DNA from: Vagococcus fluvialis
GTDB lineage: Bacteria > Bacillota > Bacilli > Lactobacillales > Vagococcaceae
Reading direction: 5' to 3'
Assembly (NCBI RefSeq): GCF_003337315.1
Contig: NZ_QPJV01000004.1
Location: forward strand, 1 to 64,000
Length of the DNA stretch: 64,000 bases
In this document: piece by piece, positions 39,504 to 49,115 of the stretch
Position numbering within the stretch: position 1 is the stretch's first letter
Layout of the letters: each line of letters opens with the position of its first letter
Translations under genes and position numbers: made by a program
The notes under the pieces: model-generated
The model's input: the letters and a program-made list of their open reading frames with translations, nothing else
The model's database searches: none
What the model was told of the DNA's origin: nothing

Positions 39504-40430
39504 ATGTCTTTTGCATCTGATGTAAAAAAAGAACTGACCACATTAGAAGTACATATTGAACATGCTAAAGCAGAACTAGCAGCACTTATTCGTATGAATG
39601 GTGCTGTTACTCTTGTTAATAGGCAATTTGTTTTAAATGTTCAAACTGAAAATGCTGCGATAGCTCGAAGAATCTATACACTTTTAAAAGATCATTATCA
39701 TGTAAATAGTGAATTATTAGTAAGACGTAAAATGAAATTAAAGAAAAATAATGTCTACATTGTGCGTCTAAAACAAGAAACACAAAGTATTTTAGAAGAC
39801 TTGGAAATTATGGATGGATTTATGTTTAATACCCGTGTGTCACCAACAATCATGGGAAATGAACAGAAAATGCGCTCTTATTTAAGAGGAGCCTTTTTAG
39901 CTGGTGGTTCAGTTAATAATCCTGAGACAAGTCGTTATCATTTAGAAATTTATTCTATGTATGAAGAGCAGTGTCAGGATTTATGTGACATGTTAATCTA
40001 CTACGGTCTAAATGGTCGAGTGACTGAAAGGCGAAATGGTCACATTACTTATCTAAAAGGGGCAGAAGAAATTGCTGACTTTTTAGTATTAGTTGGTGCG
40101 ACCAATGCCATGCTTAAGTTTGAAGATGTGCGTATTGTGCGTGACTTGAGAAATTCAGTAAATAGATTAATGAACTGTGAAAATGCTAATATGAATAAAA
40201 CCGCAGATGCTGCGAAAAAACAAATTGAAAATATTCAATTAATCGAAGATAAAGTAGGATTAGATTCATTACCTGAAAAACTTCGAGAAGTAGCAGAAGT
40301 CAGATTAGAAAATCCAGAAATTAGTTTAAAAGAACTTGGTGAAATTTTACCAAGTGGCCCTATTACAAAATCTGGTATTAATCACAGAATTCGTAAAATA
40401 AATGAATTTGCTGAACAACTTCAAAAATAA
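39504..40430 (+). CDS. whiA: WhiA, sporulation-type DNA-binding regulator
   Basis: 308 residues. A LAGLIDADG homing-endonuclease-like fold occupies the N-terminal two thirds ([21 protein letters not shown] is partly visible as [14 protein letters not shown]), without nuclease activity. A C-terminal helix-turn-helix contains [21 protein letters not shown]. In Firmicutes WhiA affects cell division and nucleoid segregation. AAAGGGGTGAG precedes ATG 39504. Last gene of the cluster, followed by a terminator. Confidence 0.93.
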   Translation: MSFASDVKKELTTLEVHIEHAKAELAALIRMNGAVTLVNRQFVLNVQTENAAIARRIYTLLKDHYHVNSELLVRRKMKLKKNNVYIVRLKQETQSILEDLEIMDGFMFNTRVSPTIMGNEQKMRSYLRGAFLAGGSVNNPETSRYHLEIYSMYEEQCQDLCDMLIYYGLNGRVTERRNGHITYLKGAEEIADFLVLVGATNAMLKFEDVRIVRDLRNSVNRLMNCENANMNKTADAAKKQIENIQLIEDKVGLDSLPEKLREVAEVRLENPEISLKELGEILPSGPITKSGINHRIRKINEFAEQLQK

Positions 40431-40443
40431 AATAGTTAACTTA

Positions 40444-40487
40444 AAAGCAAGTGACGTAAGAATATTCTGATGTCTCTTGCTTTTTTA
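40444..40487 (+). terminator. Terminator of rapZ-glmR-whiA
   Basis: AAAGCAAG (40444-40451) pairs with CTTGCTTT (40476-40483), followed by TTTTA. Confidence 0.78.
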
Positions 40488-40557
40488 TTTTGTTTGAGAT
40501 ATAAAAGATTGTGAAAAGATGATATACTTAAAGTAATAAGAAGGGTGAGTGAAGCTG

Positions 40558-42342
40558 TTGAAAACAAAAGATTTATGGCTTTCATATGTACAATCACACG
40601 AGCTGAGTGAAGAGCTGCTGCCTGATTATATTGCGGAATCTTGGGAATATTGTATGAAAAACGATGTGAATCCTTACTCAAAACAAGGACTAGAGCGAGT
40701 TTCAGAATATGATCTATCAATCAAAAAGCAAGAACTTTCATTTTTAATAGGAACAGTTAAAAATGAAATAAAGCGCTTAAATGAATTTTTTTATGTTAAA
40801 AAACCACTTTTTATTTTAACCAATAATCAAGGGGTTGTTTTGTGGCGTGATGGACATCAAGAAACAAGACATTTAGCTAATAATATTCATTTTTCAGAAG
40901 GTAGTGTTTGGACAGAAAAAGCTGTTGGAACAAATGCCATTGGAATAGCTTTACGAACTTTAGAAAGTGTTACTGTAGAAAGATTTCAACATTTTTCAGA
41001 AGCTTCTCATCCTTTCACATGTACTTCAACACCAATTTTAGATGGCAATGATAAAGTGATTGCTTGTCTAAATGTCTCTACAATGGAAAATTTTAGTGAA
41101 ACAAATTACACTCTTTTTGCTTTGAAAATGATTGCTAAAAATGTACAACATAAAGTAGCTGAAAAGCAGTTAATAGAAAAGAAAGAGCAATTTTTAGAAG
41201 CGTTAAATCAACCCTTCGAACAATCAGTATTAGTTGGCTTAGATGGCAAAATTCTTTCAGTTTCAGATGACTATCATTTACTCGATAGTAGTATAGAGGG
41301 TGAAATTATTAATGAGTCACTTACAAAACAATTTGAACCCTTCCATAAGAAAAAACTATATCAAGAGAACCAACTAATAGGTTTTTGTTATCAACTTGAG
41401 CAAACAGTTAAAGAACCTTCTTTAGTTAGTTTTGGTATTACATCAAAAAACAGTGATTATCAAAAGTTCTTAAATCAGTTGTCTCAAGCAGCAAAATCTG
41501 AGCTTCCGATTCATATATACGGAGAAACTGGTAGTGGAAAAGAAGTTTCAGCTAAAACCATTCATTTTAATAGTAATCGTCAATTTGGGCAGTTAGTTTC
41601 AGTTAACTGCGGGGCATTAAGTGAATCTTTACTTGAAAGTGAATTATTTGGTTATGTACCAGGTGCTTTTACTGGTGCCAGCTCTTCTGGTTACCAAGGA
41701 AAAATTCAACAAGCAGATCATGGGACGCTTTTTTTAGATGAGATTGATAGTATGTCTAAAAGAATGCAAGTTGCTCTTCTTAGAGCATTAGAAGAGAAGA
41801 AAATCACACCGATTGGTAGTGATAAAGAATTAGAAGTTGATTTTAGATTAGTTACAGCAAGTAATAAGGACTTAAAAGAGTTAGTGAAATCTGGTGATTT
41901 TAGAGAAGATCTATTCTATCGTTTATACGTGATACCATTAATTTTACCTTCACTTAGAGAAAGACAAGAAGACTTTGAAACCTTAGTTGAGGATTTCTGT
42001 AAACGAAAAAATTGGCAACCAAATTGGAAAGCAAAAATTAGTGAAATTGCTAAAGAATTTGAATGGCAAGGAAATATTAGAGAGTTTCAAAACTTCCTTG
42101 AGCGCTTGCATTTATATTTTCCAAGTTTTGAGCCAAGTAAAGCAGAAGTCATAGACTTAATTTCTATAGGTTCAGTTAAGATGAATCAACAAGCAGATAC
42201 TTCTCTAGATGAAAGACTACAGATTATGAATGTTTTAAAAGAAACCAATTACCACCTAACTCAAACAGCAGATAAACTTAATATGGCACGAAGTACTTTG
42301 TATCGTAAAATAGATAAGTATCAAATCCAAATTCACAAATAA
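40558..42342 (+). CDS. acoR: Sigma-54-dependent activator of acetoin catabolism, AcoR-like
   Basis: About 594 residues. The N-terminal sensing region has a GAF domain (NNQGVVLWRDG, GSVWTEKAVGTNAIG), as in AcoR. A central AAA+ sigma-54 interaction domain has Walker A GETGSGKE, GAFTGA and Walker B LFLDEIDSM. A C-terminal Fis-type helix-turn-helix ends the protein (TNYHLTQTADKLNMARSTLYRKI). It lies directly upstream of acoLABC, which carries a -24/-12 promoter. TTG 40558 is the probable start: AAGGGTGA lies nine bases upstream, while GTG 40549 abuts it. The inducer is presumably acetoin, by family. Confidence 0.9.
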   Translation: MKTKDLWLSYVQSHELSEELLPDYIAESWEYCMKNDVNPYSKQGLERVSEYDLSIKKQELSFLIGTVKNEIKRLNEFFYVKKPLFILTNNQGVVLWRDGHQETRHLANNIHFSEGSVWTEKAVGTNAIGIALRTLESVTVERFQHFSEASHPFTCTSTPILDGNDKVIACLNVSTMENFSETNYTLFALKMIAKNVQHKVAEKQLIEKKEQFLEALNQPFEQSVLVGLDGKILSVSDDYHLLDSSIEGEIINESLTKQFEPFHKKKLYQENQLIGFCYQLEQTVKEPSLVSFGITSKNSDYQKFLNQLSQAAKSELPIHIYGETGSGKEVSAKTIHFNSNRQFGQLVSVNCGALSESLLESELFGYVPGAFTGASSSGYQGKIQQADHGTLFLDEIDSMSKRMQVALLRALEEKKITPIGSDKELEVDFRLVTASNKDLKELVKSGDFREDLFYRLYVIPLILPSLRERQEDFETLVEDFCKRKNWQPNWKAKISEIAKEFEWQGNIREFQNFLERLHLYFPSFEPSKAEVIDLISIGSVKMNQQADTSLDERLQIMNVLKETNYHLTQTADKLNMARSTLYRKIDKYQIQIHK

Positions 42343-42356
42343 ATAAGAGAAGACTT

Positions 42357-42389
42357 AAAGAGATGGACAAGAATGTCCGTCTCTTTTTT
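42357..42389 (+). terminator. Terminator of acoR
   Basis: AAAGAGATGGAC (42357-42368) pairs with 42375-42386 (one G-T), running into seven Ts. Confidence 0.9.
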
Positions 42390-42420
42390 TGATAAATATG
42401 TCTGTCACAACCTCTCATTT

Positions 42421-42430
42421 TGTTGCAACA
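42421..42430 (+). promoter_or_regulatory. Candidate AcoR enhancer site
   Basis: TGTTGCAACA is a perfect 10-bp palindrome about 70 bp upstream of the -24 element, a normal distance for a sigma-54 activator. Binding is inferred. Confidence 0.5.
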
Positions 42431-42483
42431 CTAGTGAGACGATTTTGTTCGATTTCACAAATTTAAAAACAAAAAAGTTTTAT

Positions 42484-42497
42484 TTAAAGCGCTTTCT
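42484..42497 (+). promoter_or_regulatory. CcpA cre-like site at the aco promoter
   Basis: TTAAAGCGCTTTCT has the perfect core AAAGCGCTTT of a catabolite-responsive element. It lies four bases before the -24 box, so CcpA binding would stop activation when glucose is present. Confidence 0.68.
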
Positions 42498-42500
42498 TAA

Positions 42501-42518
42501 TTGGCACGCTAATTGCTA
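42501..42518 (+). promoter_or_regulatory. Sigma-54 (-24/-12) promoter of acoLABC
   Basis: TTGGCAC (42501-42507), five bases, TTGC (42513-42516): an exact match to the TGGCAC-N5-TTGC consensus, 38 bp before acoL. rpoN and an AcoR-type activator are both in this window. Confidence 0.9.
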
Positions 42519-42555
42519 ATAAGAAAGTGTAAGACTATTAAAGGAAGGTGATGTT

Positions 42556-43893
42556 ATGAGAAAGTACAATCTGATTGTGATTGGTGCGGGGCCTGGTGGT
42601 TATGTAGCTGCAATTGAAGCTGCTAAGCTAGGTAAAAAAGTAGCAGTCATTGAGAAAGAAAAAATCGGAGGTACTTGTTTAAATGTTGGCTGTATTCCCT
42701 CGAAAGCCTATCTGAAACATGCAAATTGGGTTGAAGAGTTAGAGGAAGCTAACCGTTTTGGAATCAATAATCAAGTAACAACAATTGATTATCCTAAGTT
42801 AGTAGAGAGAAAAGATGGTGTGGTTAATCAGTTACAGCAAGGTATTCACTACTTATTTAAAGAGCACAACATTGATTACATTGAAGGAGAAGCAAGCCTA
42901 AAGAGTAAACATGAAGTGAGTGTGAATGGTAAATCTTTAGAAACTGATTTTATTTTATTAGCAACAGGTAGTAAACCTTTTGTTCCACCAATTAATGGAA
43001 TTGATACAGTTAATTATTTAACAACAGATACTTTCTTTGATTTAAAAGAACTACCTAAAAAATTAGCTATTATTGGTGGTGGAGTCATTGGGATTGAATT
43101 AGCTTTTGCTATGGCTCCCCTTGGTGTTGAGGTGTCAGTAATAGAAGTAGCTCCAAGTATTTTAATGACAGAAGACAAGGAAGCAACTGCGATTATCAAA
43201 AATCAACTCAAAAAAATGGGTGTCAAACTGATTGAAGGAGCAACGATAAATCAAGTGACTCAATCAAGTATGCAGTTACCTGATCAATCTATTGATTTTG
43301 ATAAGTTGCTTGTTGTAACGGGAAGAAGAGGGAATCTAGAAATTTTAGATTCATTAAGCATTACTAAAACAGCTAATCAAAAATTTGTTGAGGTAAATCG
43401 TTTCTATCAAACATCAGTTGATTCAATTTATGCAGTTGGTGATATTGTTGATGGTTTTATGTTAGCTCATGCTGCAAGTAAAGAAGGCATTAAAGCTGTA
43501 AGGCATATGTTTGCTGACAAAGAAGCACCATTAAAAAATGAACAAGTTCCTCGTTGTGTTTACACGCATCCTGAAATTGCAAGCTTTGGGTTAAGTGAAA
43601 ACGAAGCAAAAGAAAAAGGTTATGACGTACTAATATCTAAAACAAATTATTCGGCAAATGGTCGCGCTATTGCAGGGAATGAAACAACTGGCTTTGTCAA
43701 AATAATCTCAGAAAAAATCAATCATGAAATTTTAGGTGGAGTGATTGTTGGAGCAAACGCAACAGAAATGATACACACCATTTTAGCAGTAAAAGAATCT
43801 GAGGGACGTTTAGAAGAAATCGAAAAAATGACATTTGCACATCCAACTTTATCAGAAATGATTGGTGAGTTGGCTAGTGAAATGATTTTCTAA
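42556..43893 (+). CDS. acoL: Dihydrolipoyl dehydrogenase (E3) of acetoin dehydrogenase
   Basis: 445-residue flavoprotein that reoxidises dihydrolipoyl-E2 with NAD. FAD motif GAGPGGYVAA, the redox disulfide GGTCLNVGCIPSK (C41, C46), the NAD motif IGGGVIGIELA and the active-site histidine in FAHPTLSEMIGE are all present. AAGGAAGGTGATG precedes ATG 42556. First gene of acoLABC, under the sigma-54 promoter; the E3 gene usually comes last in aco operons, so the order is mildly unusual. Use by another lipoyl complex is possible. Confidence 0.9.
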   Translation: MRKYNLIVIGAGPGGYVAAIEAAKLGKKVAVIEKEKIGGTCLNVGCIPSKAYLKHANWVEELEEANRFGINNQVTTIDYPKLVERKDGVVNQLQQGIHYLFKEHNIDYIEGEASLKSKHEVSVNGKSLETDFILLATGSKPFVPPINGIDTVNYLTTDTFFDLKELPKKLAIIGGGVIGIELAFAMAPLGVEVSVIEVAPSILMTEDKEATAIIKNQLKKMGVKLIEGATINQVTQSSMQLPDQSIDFDKLLVVTGRRGNLEILDSLSITKTANQKFVEVNRFYQTSVDSIYAVGDIVDGFMLAHAASKEGIKAVRHMFADKEAPLKNEQVPRCVYTHPEIASFGLSENEAKEKGYDVLISKTNYSANGRAIAGNETTGFVKIISEKINHEILGGVIVGANATEMIHTILAVKESEGRLEEIEKMTFAHPTLSEMIGELASEMIF

Positions 43894-43906
43894 GGAGGAA
43901 TTAGAA

Positions 43907-44872
43907 ATGGAAAAAATGACAAAACAAAAAGCAGAGTGGATTTACAAAACAATGAACGACATCAGGAACTTTGAGGATGAAGTTCATCGTATTTTTACAA
44001 CTGGTGAAATTCCAGGGTTTGTCCATTTATATGCAGGTGAAGAGGCAGTAGCAACTGGCGTCTGTGCTCACTTAACTGACAAAGACTATATTACTAGTAC
44101 TCACCGTGGACATGGCCACTGTATTGCAAAGGGCTGTGATTTAAATGGAATGATGGCCGAGATTTTTGGTAAAGAAACTGGTCTTTGTAAAGGTAAAGGC
44201 GGTTCGATGCATATCGCTGATATTGATAAGGGGATGCTTGGTGCAAACGGAATGGTTGGTGGAGGATTCCCAATCGCTGTTGGAGCAGGTCTTCGTAATA
44301 AATATCTTAAAACTGATGATGTAGCAATTTGTTTCTTTGGAGACGGTGCAGCAAATGAAGGAACTTTCCACGAAGGAATAAACATGGCTGCTATTTGGAA
44401 TTTACCAGTAGTATTTGTTTGTGAGAATAATGGATTTGCAGAATCAACATCAGTTAAATATGCATCAGGATCTAATACAATTGCTGAAAGAAGTGTTGCT
44501 TATGGAATTCCTGGCGTTCGTGTTGAAGGAAAAGATTTAGTAGCAGTTTATGAAGCAGCTGGAGAAGCAATTGATAGAGCTCGACGCGGAGAAGGCCCAA
44601 CTATTTTAGAGTGTGTTACTTATAGAAATTATGGACACTTTGAAGGAGACGAACAAAAATACAAAGCAAAAGATGGCGAAGAAAAAGACTACGCTAATAT
44701 TGATAACATCGTTGAATTTAGAGAAGTAGCGATTAAGAATAAATGGTTATCAGCAAAAGTTGCAGATGAAATTGAAGCTCAATCAGTTAAAGATACTGAA
44801 GATGCGGTTACTTTTGCAAGAGAAAGTTCAGTACCAAGACCAGAAGCTTTATATGAAGATGTGTCTATCTAA
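43907..44872 (+). CDS. acoA: Acetoin dehydrogenase E1 alpha subunit (TPP-dependent)
   Basis: 321 residues, the short form typical of AcoA. Thiamine-diphosphate motif GDGAANEGTFHEGINMAA, substrate-region HRGHGHCIAKG and GKGGSMHIAD are visible. With AcoB it forms the E1 heterotetramer that cleaves acetoin to acetaldehyde and a hydroxyethyl group passed to lipoyl-E2. A pyruvate dehydrogenase role cannot be excluded by motif alone; the AcoR/sigma-54 context favours acetoin. It follows acoL by 13 bp with AAGGAGG. Confidence 0.88.
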   Translation: MEKMTKQKAEWIYKTMNDIRNFEDEVHRIFTTGEIPGFVHLYAGEEAVATGVCAHLTDKDYITSTHRGHGHCIAKGCDLNGMMAEIFGKETGLCKGKGGSMHIADIDKGMLGANGMVGGGFPIAVGAGLRNKYLKTDDVAICFFGDGAANEGTFHEGINMAAIWNLPVVFVCENNGFAESTSVKYASGSNTIAERSVAYGIPGVRVEGKDLVAVYEAAGEAIDRARRGEGPTILECVTYRNYGHFEGDEQKYKAKDGEEKDYANIDNIVEFREVAIKNKWLSAKVADEIEAQSVKDTEDAVTFARESSVPRPEALYEDVSI

Positions 44873-44899
44873 TAAATTTAATAATAAGGAGTGACAACA

Positions 44900-45922
44900 A
44901 TGAGTAGAAGAATTACTTTTATGCAAGCAATTAATGAAGGTTTAGATATGTCAATGGAGAAAGATGAGCGCGTTATTCTTTTAGGTGAAGACATCGCAGG
45001 TGGAACTCATATTGATCATCTTGAAGGTGAAGGTGCTTGGGGTGGCGTATTCGGTGTTACCAAAGGCCTAGTTGAAAAACACGGTTATGAAAGAGTTATT
45101 GATACACCGATTTCTGAAATGGGCTATATGGGTGCTTCAGTTGGGGCAGCAGCTACTGGTTTACGCCCTGTACCAGAATTAATGTTTAATGATTTCTTAG
45201 GTTTTTGTTTTGATACATTATTAGCTCAAGGCTCAAAAATGCGTTATATGTTTGGTGGAAAAGCGACTATTCCAATGACTGTTAGAACATGTCACGGAGC
45301 TGGAGCTTCAGCAGCAGCACAACATTCAGGTTCATATTATGGAATGTTTGGTTCGATTCCTGGACTAAAGGTAGTAGTTCCCTCTAATCCATATGATGCA
45401 AAAGGTTTATTAATCTCAGCTATTGAAGACGATAATATTGTTATTTTCTCAGAAGATAAAACTTTATACGGAATTAAAGATGATGTGCCAGAAGAATACT
45501 ACAAAGTAGAAATTGGAAAAGCTAAAGTAAAACGTGAAGGTAGCGATTTAACAATTGTGACGATTGGAAAAATGCTTTATGTTGCGTTAGAAGTAGCTGA
45601 AGAATTAGAAAAATCTGGCGTTTCAGTTGAAGTCATTGATTTAATCACAGTAGCTCCATGGGATCAAGAAACTATTATTAAGTCAGTTGAAAAAACGGGT
45701 CGTTTAATTGTTATTGATGAGGCTAACCCACACAATAATACAGCAACTGATATTGCCTCAGTAGTTGGAGATAAAGCTTTTGATTACTTAGATGGACCAA
45801 TCAAATGTATTTGTGCACCAAATACACCAGTACCATTTGCAAGTAATTTAGAAGCACTTTATTTACCAAATAAAGACAAAGTTTTAAAAGAAGCAGAAGA
45901 ATTAATTAAAGACTTAAAATAA
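44900..45922 (+). CDS. acoB: Acetoin dehydrogenase E1 beta subunit
   Basis: 340 residues from ATG 44900, picked because AAGGAG lies nine bases upstream; GTG 44891 overlaps that site. Transketolase-like pyrimidine-binding domain (ILLGEDIAGG, VIDTPISEMGYMGASVGAA) and transketolase C domain (VIDLITVAPWDQETI). It pairs with AcoA. 27 bp after acoA. Confidence 0.9.
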   Translation: MSRRITFMQAINEGLDMSMEKDERVILLGEDIAGGTHIDHLEGEGAWGGVFGVTKGLVEKHGYERVIDTPISEMGYMGASVGAAATGLRPVPELMFNDFLGFCFDTLLAQGSKMRYMFGGKATIPMTVRTCHGAGASAAAQHSGSYYGMFGSIPGLKVVVPSNPYDAKGLLISAIEDDNIVIFSEDKTLYGIKDDVPEEYYKVEIGKAKVKREGSDLTIVTIGKMLYVALEVAEELEKSGVSVEVIDLITVAPWDQETIIKSVEKTGRLIVIDEANPHNNTATDIASVVGDKAFDYLDGPIKCICAPNTPVPFASNLEALYLPNKDKVLKEAEELIKDLK

Positions 45923-45938
45923 AGGGTAGGTGAAAAAA

Positions 45939-47135
45939 ATGGCAGAAACATTATTAATGCCAACATTAGGTTTAACAATGACAGAAGGAACAGTTGATCA
46001 ATGGTATAAACAAATTGGAGATCCTGTTGCTAAAGGAGAGGCAGTTGTTTCTATTAGTTCAGAAAAATTAACTCATGATGTGGAGTCACCAGTTGATGGT
46101 GTGCTACTTGCAATTACAGTAGATAATGGTGAAGAGGCTGTCTGTCAAGGTGTGATTGGTTACGTTGGAGCAGAAGGTGAAGAGGTTCCGAGTGGAGATG
46201 CACCTGTTGAGTCTATAGCTGAAGAAGTGACTGAAGTTAAAGAAGAAGCAAAAGTAACTCCAACATCAGCTCCTAAAAGAGTTTCAGGAGAGCGTATTTT
46301 CGCCACACCATTAGCTAGAAAAATAGCTGCTGATAAAGGTTATGAATTAGAAGATATTATTGGAACTGGTGGTAATGGAAGAATTACAAGACGTGATGTG
46401 GACCGATTTATTCCACAAGTTATGACTTCAACTGTGTCTCAAGTAACAGGTGAAGGTTTAGAAGGTATGCGTAAAGTTATTGCTCAAAGAATGCATAATA
46501 GTTTAAATCAATCAGCTCAATTAACACTACATCGAAAAGCAGATATCACTAAATTATTAGCCTTTAGAAAAGACTTAAAAGAAAAAGCTGGAGATAACTT
46601 GAGCAAAAGTGCCTTAAGCATTAATACATTACTAGTTAAAGCAGTAAGTTTAGCGTTAAAAGATAAACCTGAGATGAATGCTTCATATAATGGAGTTGAA
46701 CATATTAAACATGATTCAGTACATATGGGAATTGCCGTAGCTGTTGATGATGGTTTAGTGGTTCCAGTGATTAAAGACGTAGATACAAAATCTTTAAGTC
46801 AAATTGGAGCAGGATTTGTAGAAGTAACTTCTCAAGCTATCGAAGGAACATTGCCTGGCGAGTTATATAGTGGTTCAACATTCACAATAACTAACTTAGG
46901 TACAGCAGGAGTAGAATACTTCACACCAATCTTAAACACACCTGAAATTGGTATTTTAGGTGTTGGAGCAACAACTGCTAAATTAGTCTTTAATGAAGAA
47001 AAAGAAATCAAAGAAATTCAAGAATTACCTTTAAGCTTAACATTTGATCACCAAGTAGTAGATGGTTCACCAGCAGCTGAGTTTTTAGCTCAAATTATCT
47101 ATTACTTAGAAAATCCGTATTTATTAGTCGTATAA
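45939..47135 (+). CDS. acoC: Acetoin dehydrogenase E2, dihydrolipoamide acetyltransferase
   Basis: 398 residues from ATG 45939 (AGGGTAGG upstream). One lipoyl domain carries the lipoylated lysine in ISSEKLTHDVESP (K43). A Glu/Val/Ala-rich linker and an E3/E1-binding domain follow (ATPLARKIAADKGYELEDI, GTGGNGRITRRDV). The catalytic acyltransferase domain ends with DHQVVDGSPAAEFL. It transfers the acetyl group to CoA. Last gene of acoLABC, followed by a terminator. Confidence 0.92.
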   Translation: MAETLLMPTLGLTMTEGTVDQWYKQIGDPVAKGEAVVSISSEKLTHDVESPVDGVLLAITVDNGEEAVCQGVIGYVGAEGEEVPSGDAPVESIAEEVTEVKEEAKVTPTSAPKRVSGERIFATPLARKIAADKGYELEDIIGTGGNGRITRRDVDRFIPQVMTSTVSQVTGEGLEGMRKVIAQRMHNSLNQSAQLTLHRKADITKLLAFRKDLKEKAGDNLSKSALSINTLLVKAVSLALKDKPEMNASYNGVEHIKHDSVHMGIAVAVDDGLVVPVIKDVDTKSLSQIGAGFVEVTSQAIEGTLPGELYSGSTFTITNLGTAGVEYFTPILNTPEIGILGVGATTAKLVFNEEKEIKEIQELPLSLTFDHQVVDGSPAAEFLAQIIYYLENPYLLVV

Positions 47136-47186
47136 AAACAACCATACTTTTTTGTTCACAACAAAAAGTAACATCTATCATAAAAT

Positions 47187-47221
47187 AAAAGAGGATGACT
47201 GTAAAAAGTCATCCTCTTTTT
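47187..47221. terminator. Bidirectional terminator between acoC and the TPM gene
   Basis: A 14-bp perfect stem pairs AAAAGAGGATGACT (47187-47200) with 47207-47220, with A/T flanks. Confidence 0.93.
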
Positions 47222-48060
47222 TAGAAGCTTCCCCCTCCGCCACCATGACTAGTACCACTACTACCGGTAAATGTAGAAGATCCGCCTCCACCACCACCAG
47301 AGTTTGATGGTGGTTTTGGAATATGTCTAGTTGTCACAAAATCTGCTGTTTTAACAGATTGAGAATCAGTCAGGTTAACCTCACTTTGATTTCGATAAGG
47401 ATAGTGATAAGTTGATTTTTTTAATTTATAAGTGGATGTTACTCGGAAATAGAATAACCCACCACTAATACTTGCTACTACTAAAGCAATAATGATTTTA
47501 GTAGCAGAAATATATCTAACTTTTTCACTTTGTCCAGTTTCAGGGTTATAACGATAACCTTTGGCTGGTCCTTGTTTTAAATAAGATGTAACATCTGAGA
47601 AAAGAGTTTCTATGGTATCACCATATCTTTGATCTCTTAATGAATCTTCAAGATGGCCATTCATCTTATCGATTCGGCTATCATTTATAACAGCGATAGT
47701 ATTACCAGTTGTTACAGTTTGATATTTTCTACTTCCCATATCGATTAGAAAAATTAAGCCATCTTTGGTCTCACCAATACCAAACCCGTTATAGTCATAG
47801 AAATCTGCAGCAAAATCTTTAGGTGCTTTCCCATCAGTCGATAACGTCGTATAGATAACAACATCTGTTTTATAAGTCTCTCTGATTTGGTTAATCTCTT
47901 TCTCAAAAGAATTAATTTCCTTAGGAGTAAACAAATTAGCTTCATCATAAACTCGTTTAGAAGTGTTCTCCTCAGCAGATACTAAAGAGGATGGTAAGAG
48001 AAAACTTAACCCTAATAAAACTAAAAGGTAGGTAAGTAAATGTCTTTTTTTGATTAAAAT
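47221..48060 (-). CDS. TPM-domain secreted/membrane protein, YdjH-like, probable ATT start
   Basis: Reading from ATT 48060 gives 279 residues. The signal peptide is KKRHLLTYLLVLLGLSFLL plus SSLVSA-EE. The TPM domain spans about 40-170 (VYDEANLFTPKEINSFEKEI, GFGIGETKDGLIFLIDMGSR), then a membrane helix (about 193-213) and a Gly/Ser-rich tail ending GTSHGGGGGSF. No ATG, GTG or TTG is available ahead of the signal peptide in this frame. AGGGGGG lies eight bases before the ATT. The first conventional codon is a TTG at 47934, which would delete the signal peptide. The stop of the preceding gene overlaps the ATT. The gene pairs with YdjG- and YdjI-like genes. Confidence 0.75.
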   Translation of the reverse strand: MLIKKRHLLTYLLVLLGLSFLLPSSLVSAEENTSKRVYDEANLFTPKEINSFEKEINQIRETYKTDVVIYTTLSTDGKAPKDFAADFYDYNGFGIGETKDGLIFLIDMGSRKYQTVTTGNTIAVINDSRIDKMNGHLEDSLRDQRYGDTIETLFSDVTSYLKQGPAKGYRYNPETGQSEKVRYISATKIIIALVVASISGGLFYFRVTSTYKLKKSTYHYPYRNQSEVNLTDSQSVKTADFVTTRHIPKPPSNSGGGGGGSSTFTGSSGTSHGGGGGSF

Positions 48061-49094
48061 AGCAAATACCCCCCTAATAGAATTAGCGAGCCAACTAGGG
48101 CAGCAATTCCAGCAGTATGAGTCATTAATTTACTTTTTTGAATTGGTAGAACACCACTTGTGTTACCTGTCACACCGTTCATAGCAAAGTAGTATGGCTC
48201 TTCACCGGAGCTATTTTTATAAGTAACTATCCATAAAGGAAGTAGGTAATATTCATTAGACTGATCAAGAAGATTGATTTTACTTTTAGTTTGAGTAATA
48301 GTTCCGTAACCAACAATTTCTTCTAAAAGTAAATTCTCAGAATAATGATTTAACTCACTTTGAACAGAATCTTTAATATCTTGAAACTCTAAATCACGTT
48401 TTTCAGCTTGAAAACCTGATAAAAATTTAGAATCAAAAGTTTGGCATTCTTCAATTGGAAAAGGTTGCACTGAATCAATCATGTTTTGTTTGACGTTTTT
48501 AGATAGTGCTGTTTTAAGTAATGATTTAAATGAAATATCGCCTTTTCTTAATAAATCATAACGTCTTGTGCGTGTGTATTCAGTTTGGCCAACACGCCAA
48601 ATATCAATTTTAGTTCCTTTAGCTTTAACACTTCCAGAAATATTGGCATTAACATTCCAATAAGGGAAGTAAACACCAGTCATTTTTTCAATCTGACTTT
48701 GGTCAAAGAAATCTTTAGGGATGTATTTCTTAGAATTCGCCCATTCAATAAATTTCTTTTTCGCTTCTTTTTCAGAAATCTTAAAGGGAAGAATAGCATT
48801 TGGTAAAAATTCACCTGACACCCTGTTTTTTAATACAACAGGGTTATGGCAATAGTAACAAAATGTGGCTGCAGTTGTTTCTTCGGTGACAACCTCAGCT
48901 CCGCAACTAGGGCATGCATATAGATTAAATGTTTCCTTAGCAACTTCCTCTACATTAGATTCTTCTTTTTTTAATTGAATATCATCTTCTTTAAAAACAC
49001 TTAGACAATATTCACAGTGAAAAGATTGCTCTTCAGGATTAAAAAGTAGAGGTCCATCACAGTTAGGACATTTATGTGATATGACATCGTTCAT
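48054..49094 (-). CDS. Zinc-ribbon membrane protein, YdjG-like
   Basis: 346 residues. Two zinc ribbons at the N-terminus (CPNC/CEYC near 9-33 and CPSC/CYYC near 60-81), a mixed central region (YFPYWNVNANISGSVKAKG, VQPFPIEECQ), and one C-terminal membrane helix (IAALVGSLILLGGYLLF). The layout and neighbours match Bacillus YdjG, which works with YdjH to recruit the PspA homologue YdjF to the membrane. AAGGAGG-like bases lie upstream. It ends 7 bases inside the TPM gene. Confidence 0.78.
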   Translation of the reverse strand: MNDVISHKCPNCDGPLLFNPEEQSFHCEYCLSVFKEDDIQLKKEESNVEEVAKETFNLYACPSCGAEVVTEETTAATFCYYCHNPVVLKNRVSGEFLPNAILPFKISEKEAKKKFIEWANSKKYIPKDFFDQSQIEKMTGVYFPYWNVNANISGSVKAKGTKIDIWRVGQTEYTRTRRYDLLRKGDISFKSLLKTALSKNVKQNMIDSVQPFPIEECQTFDSKFLSGFQAEKRDLEFQDIKDSVQSELNHYSENLLLEEIVGYGTITQTKSKINLLDQSNEYYLLPLWIVTYKNSSGEEPYYFAMNGVTGNTSGVLPIQKSKLMTHTAGIAALVGSLILLGGYLLF

Positions 49095-49115
49095 TTAGTA
49101 GCCTTCTTTCATTAT

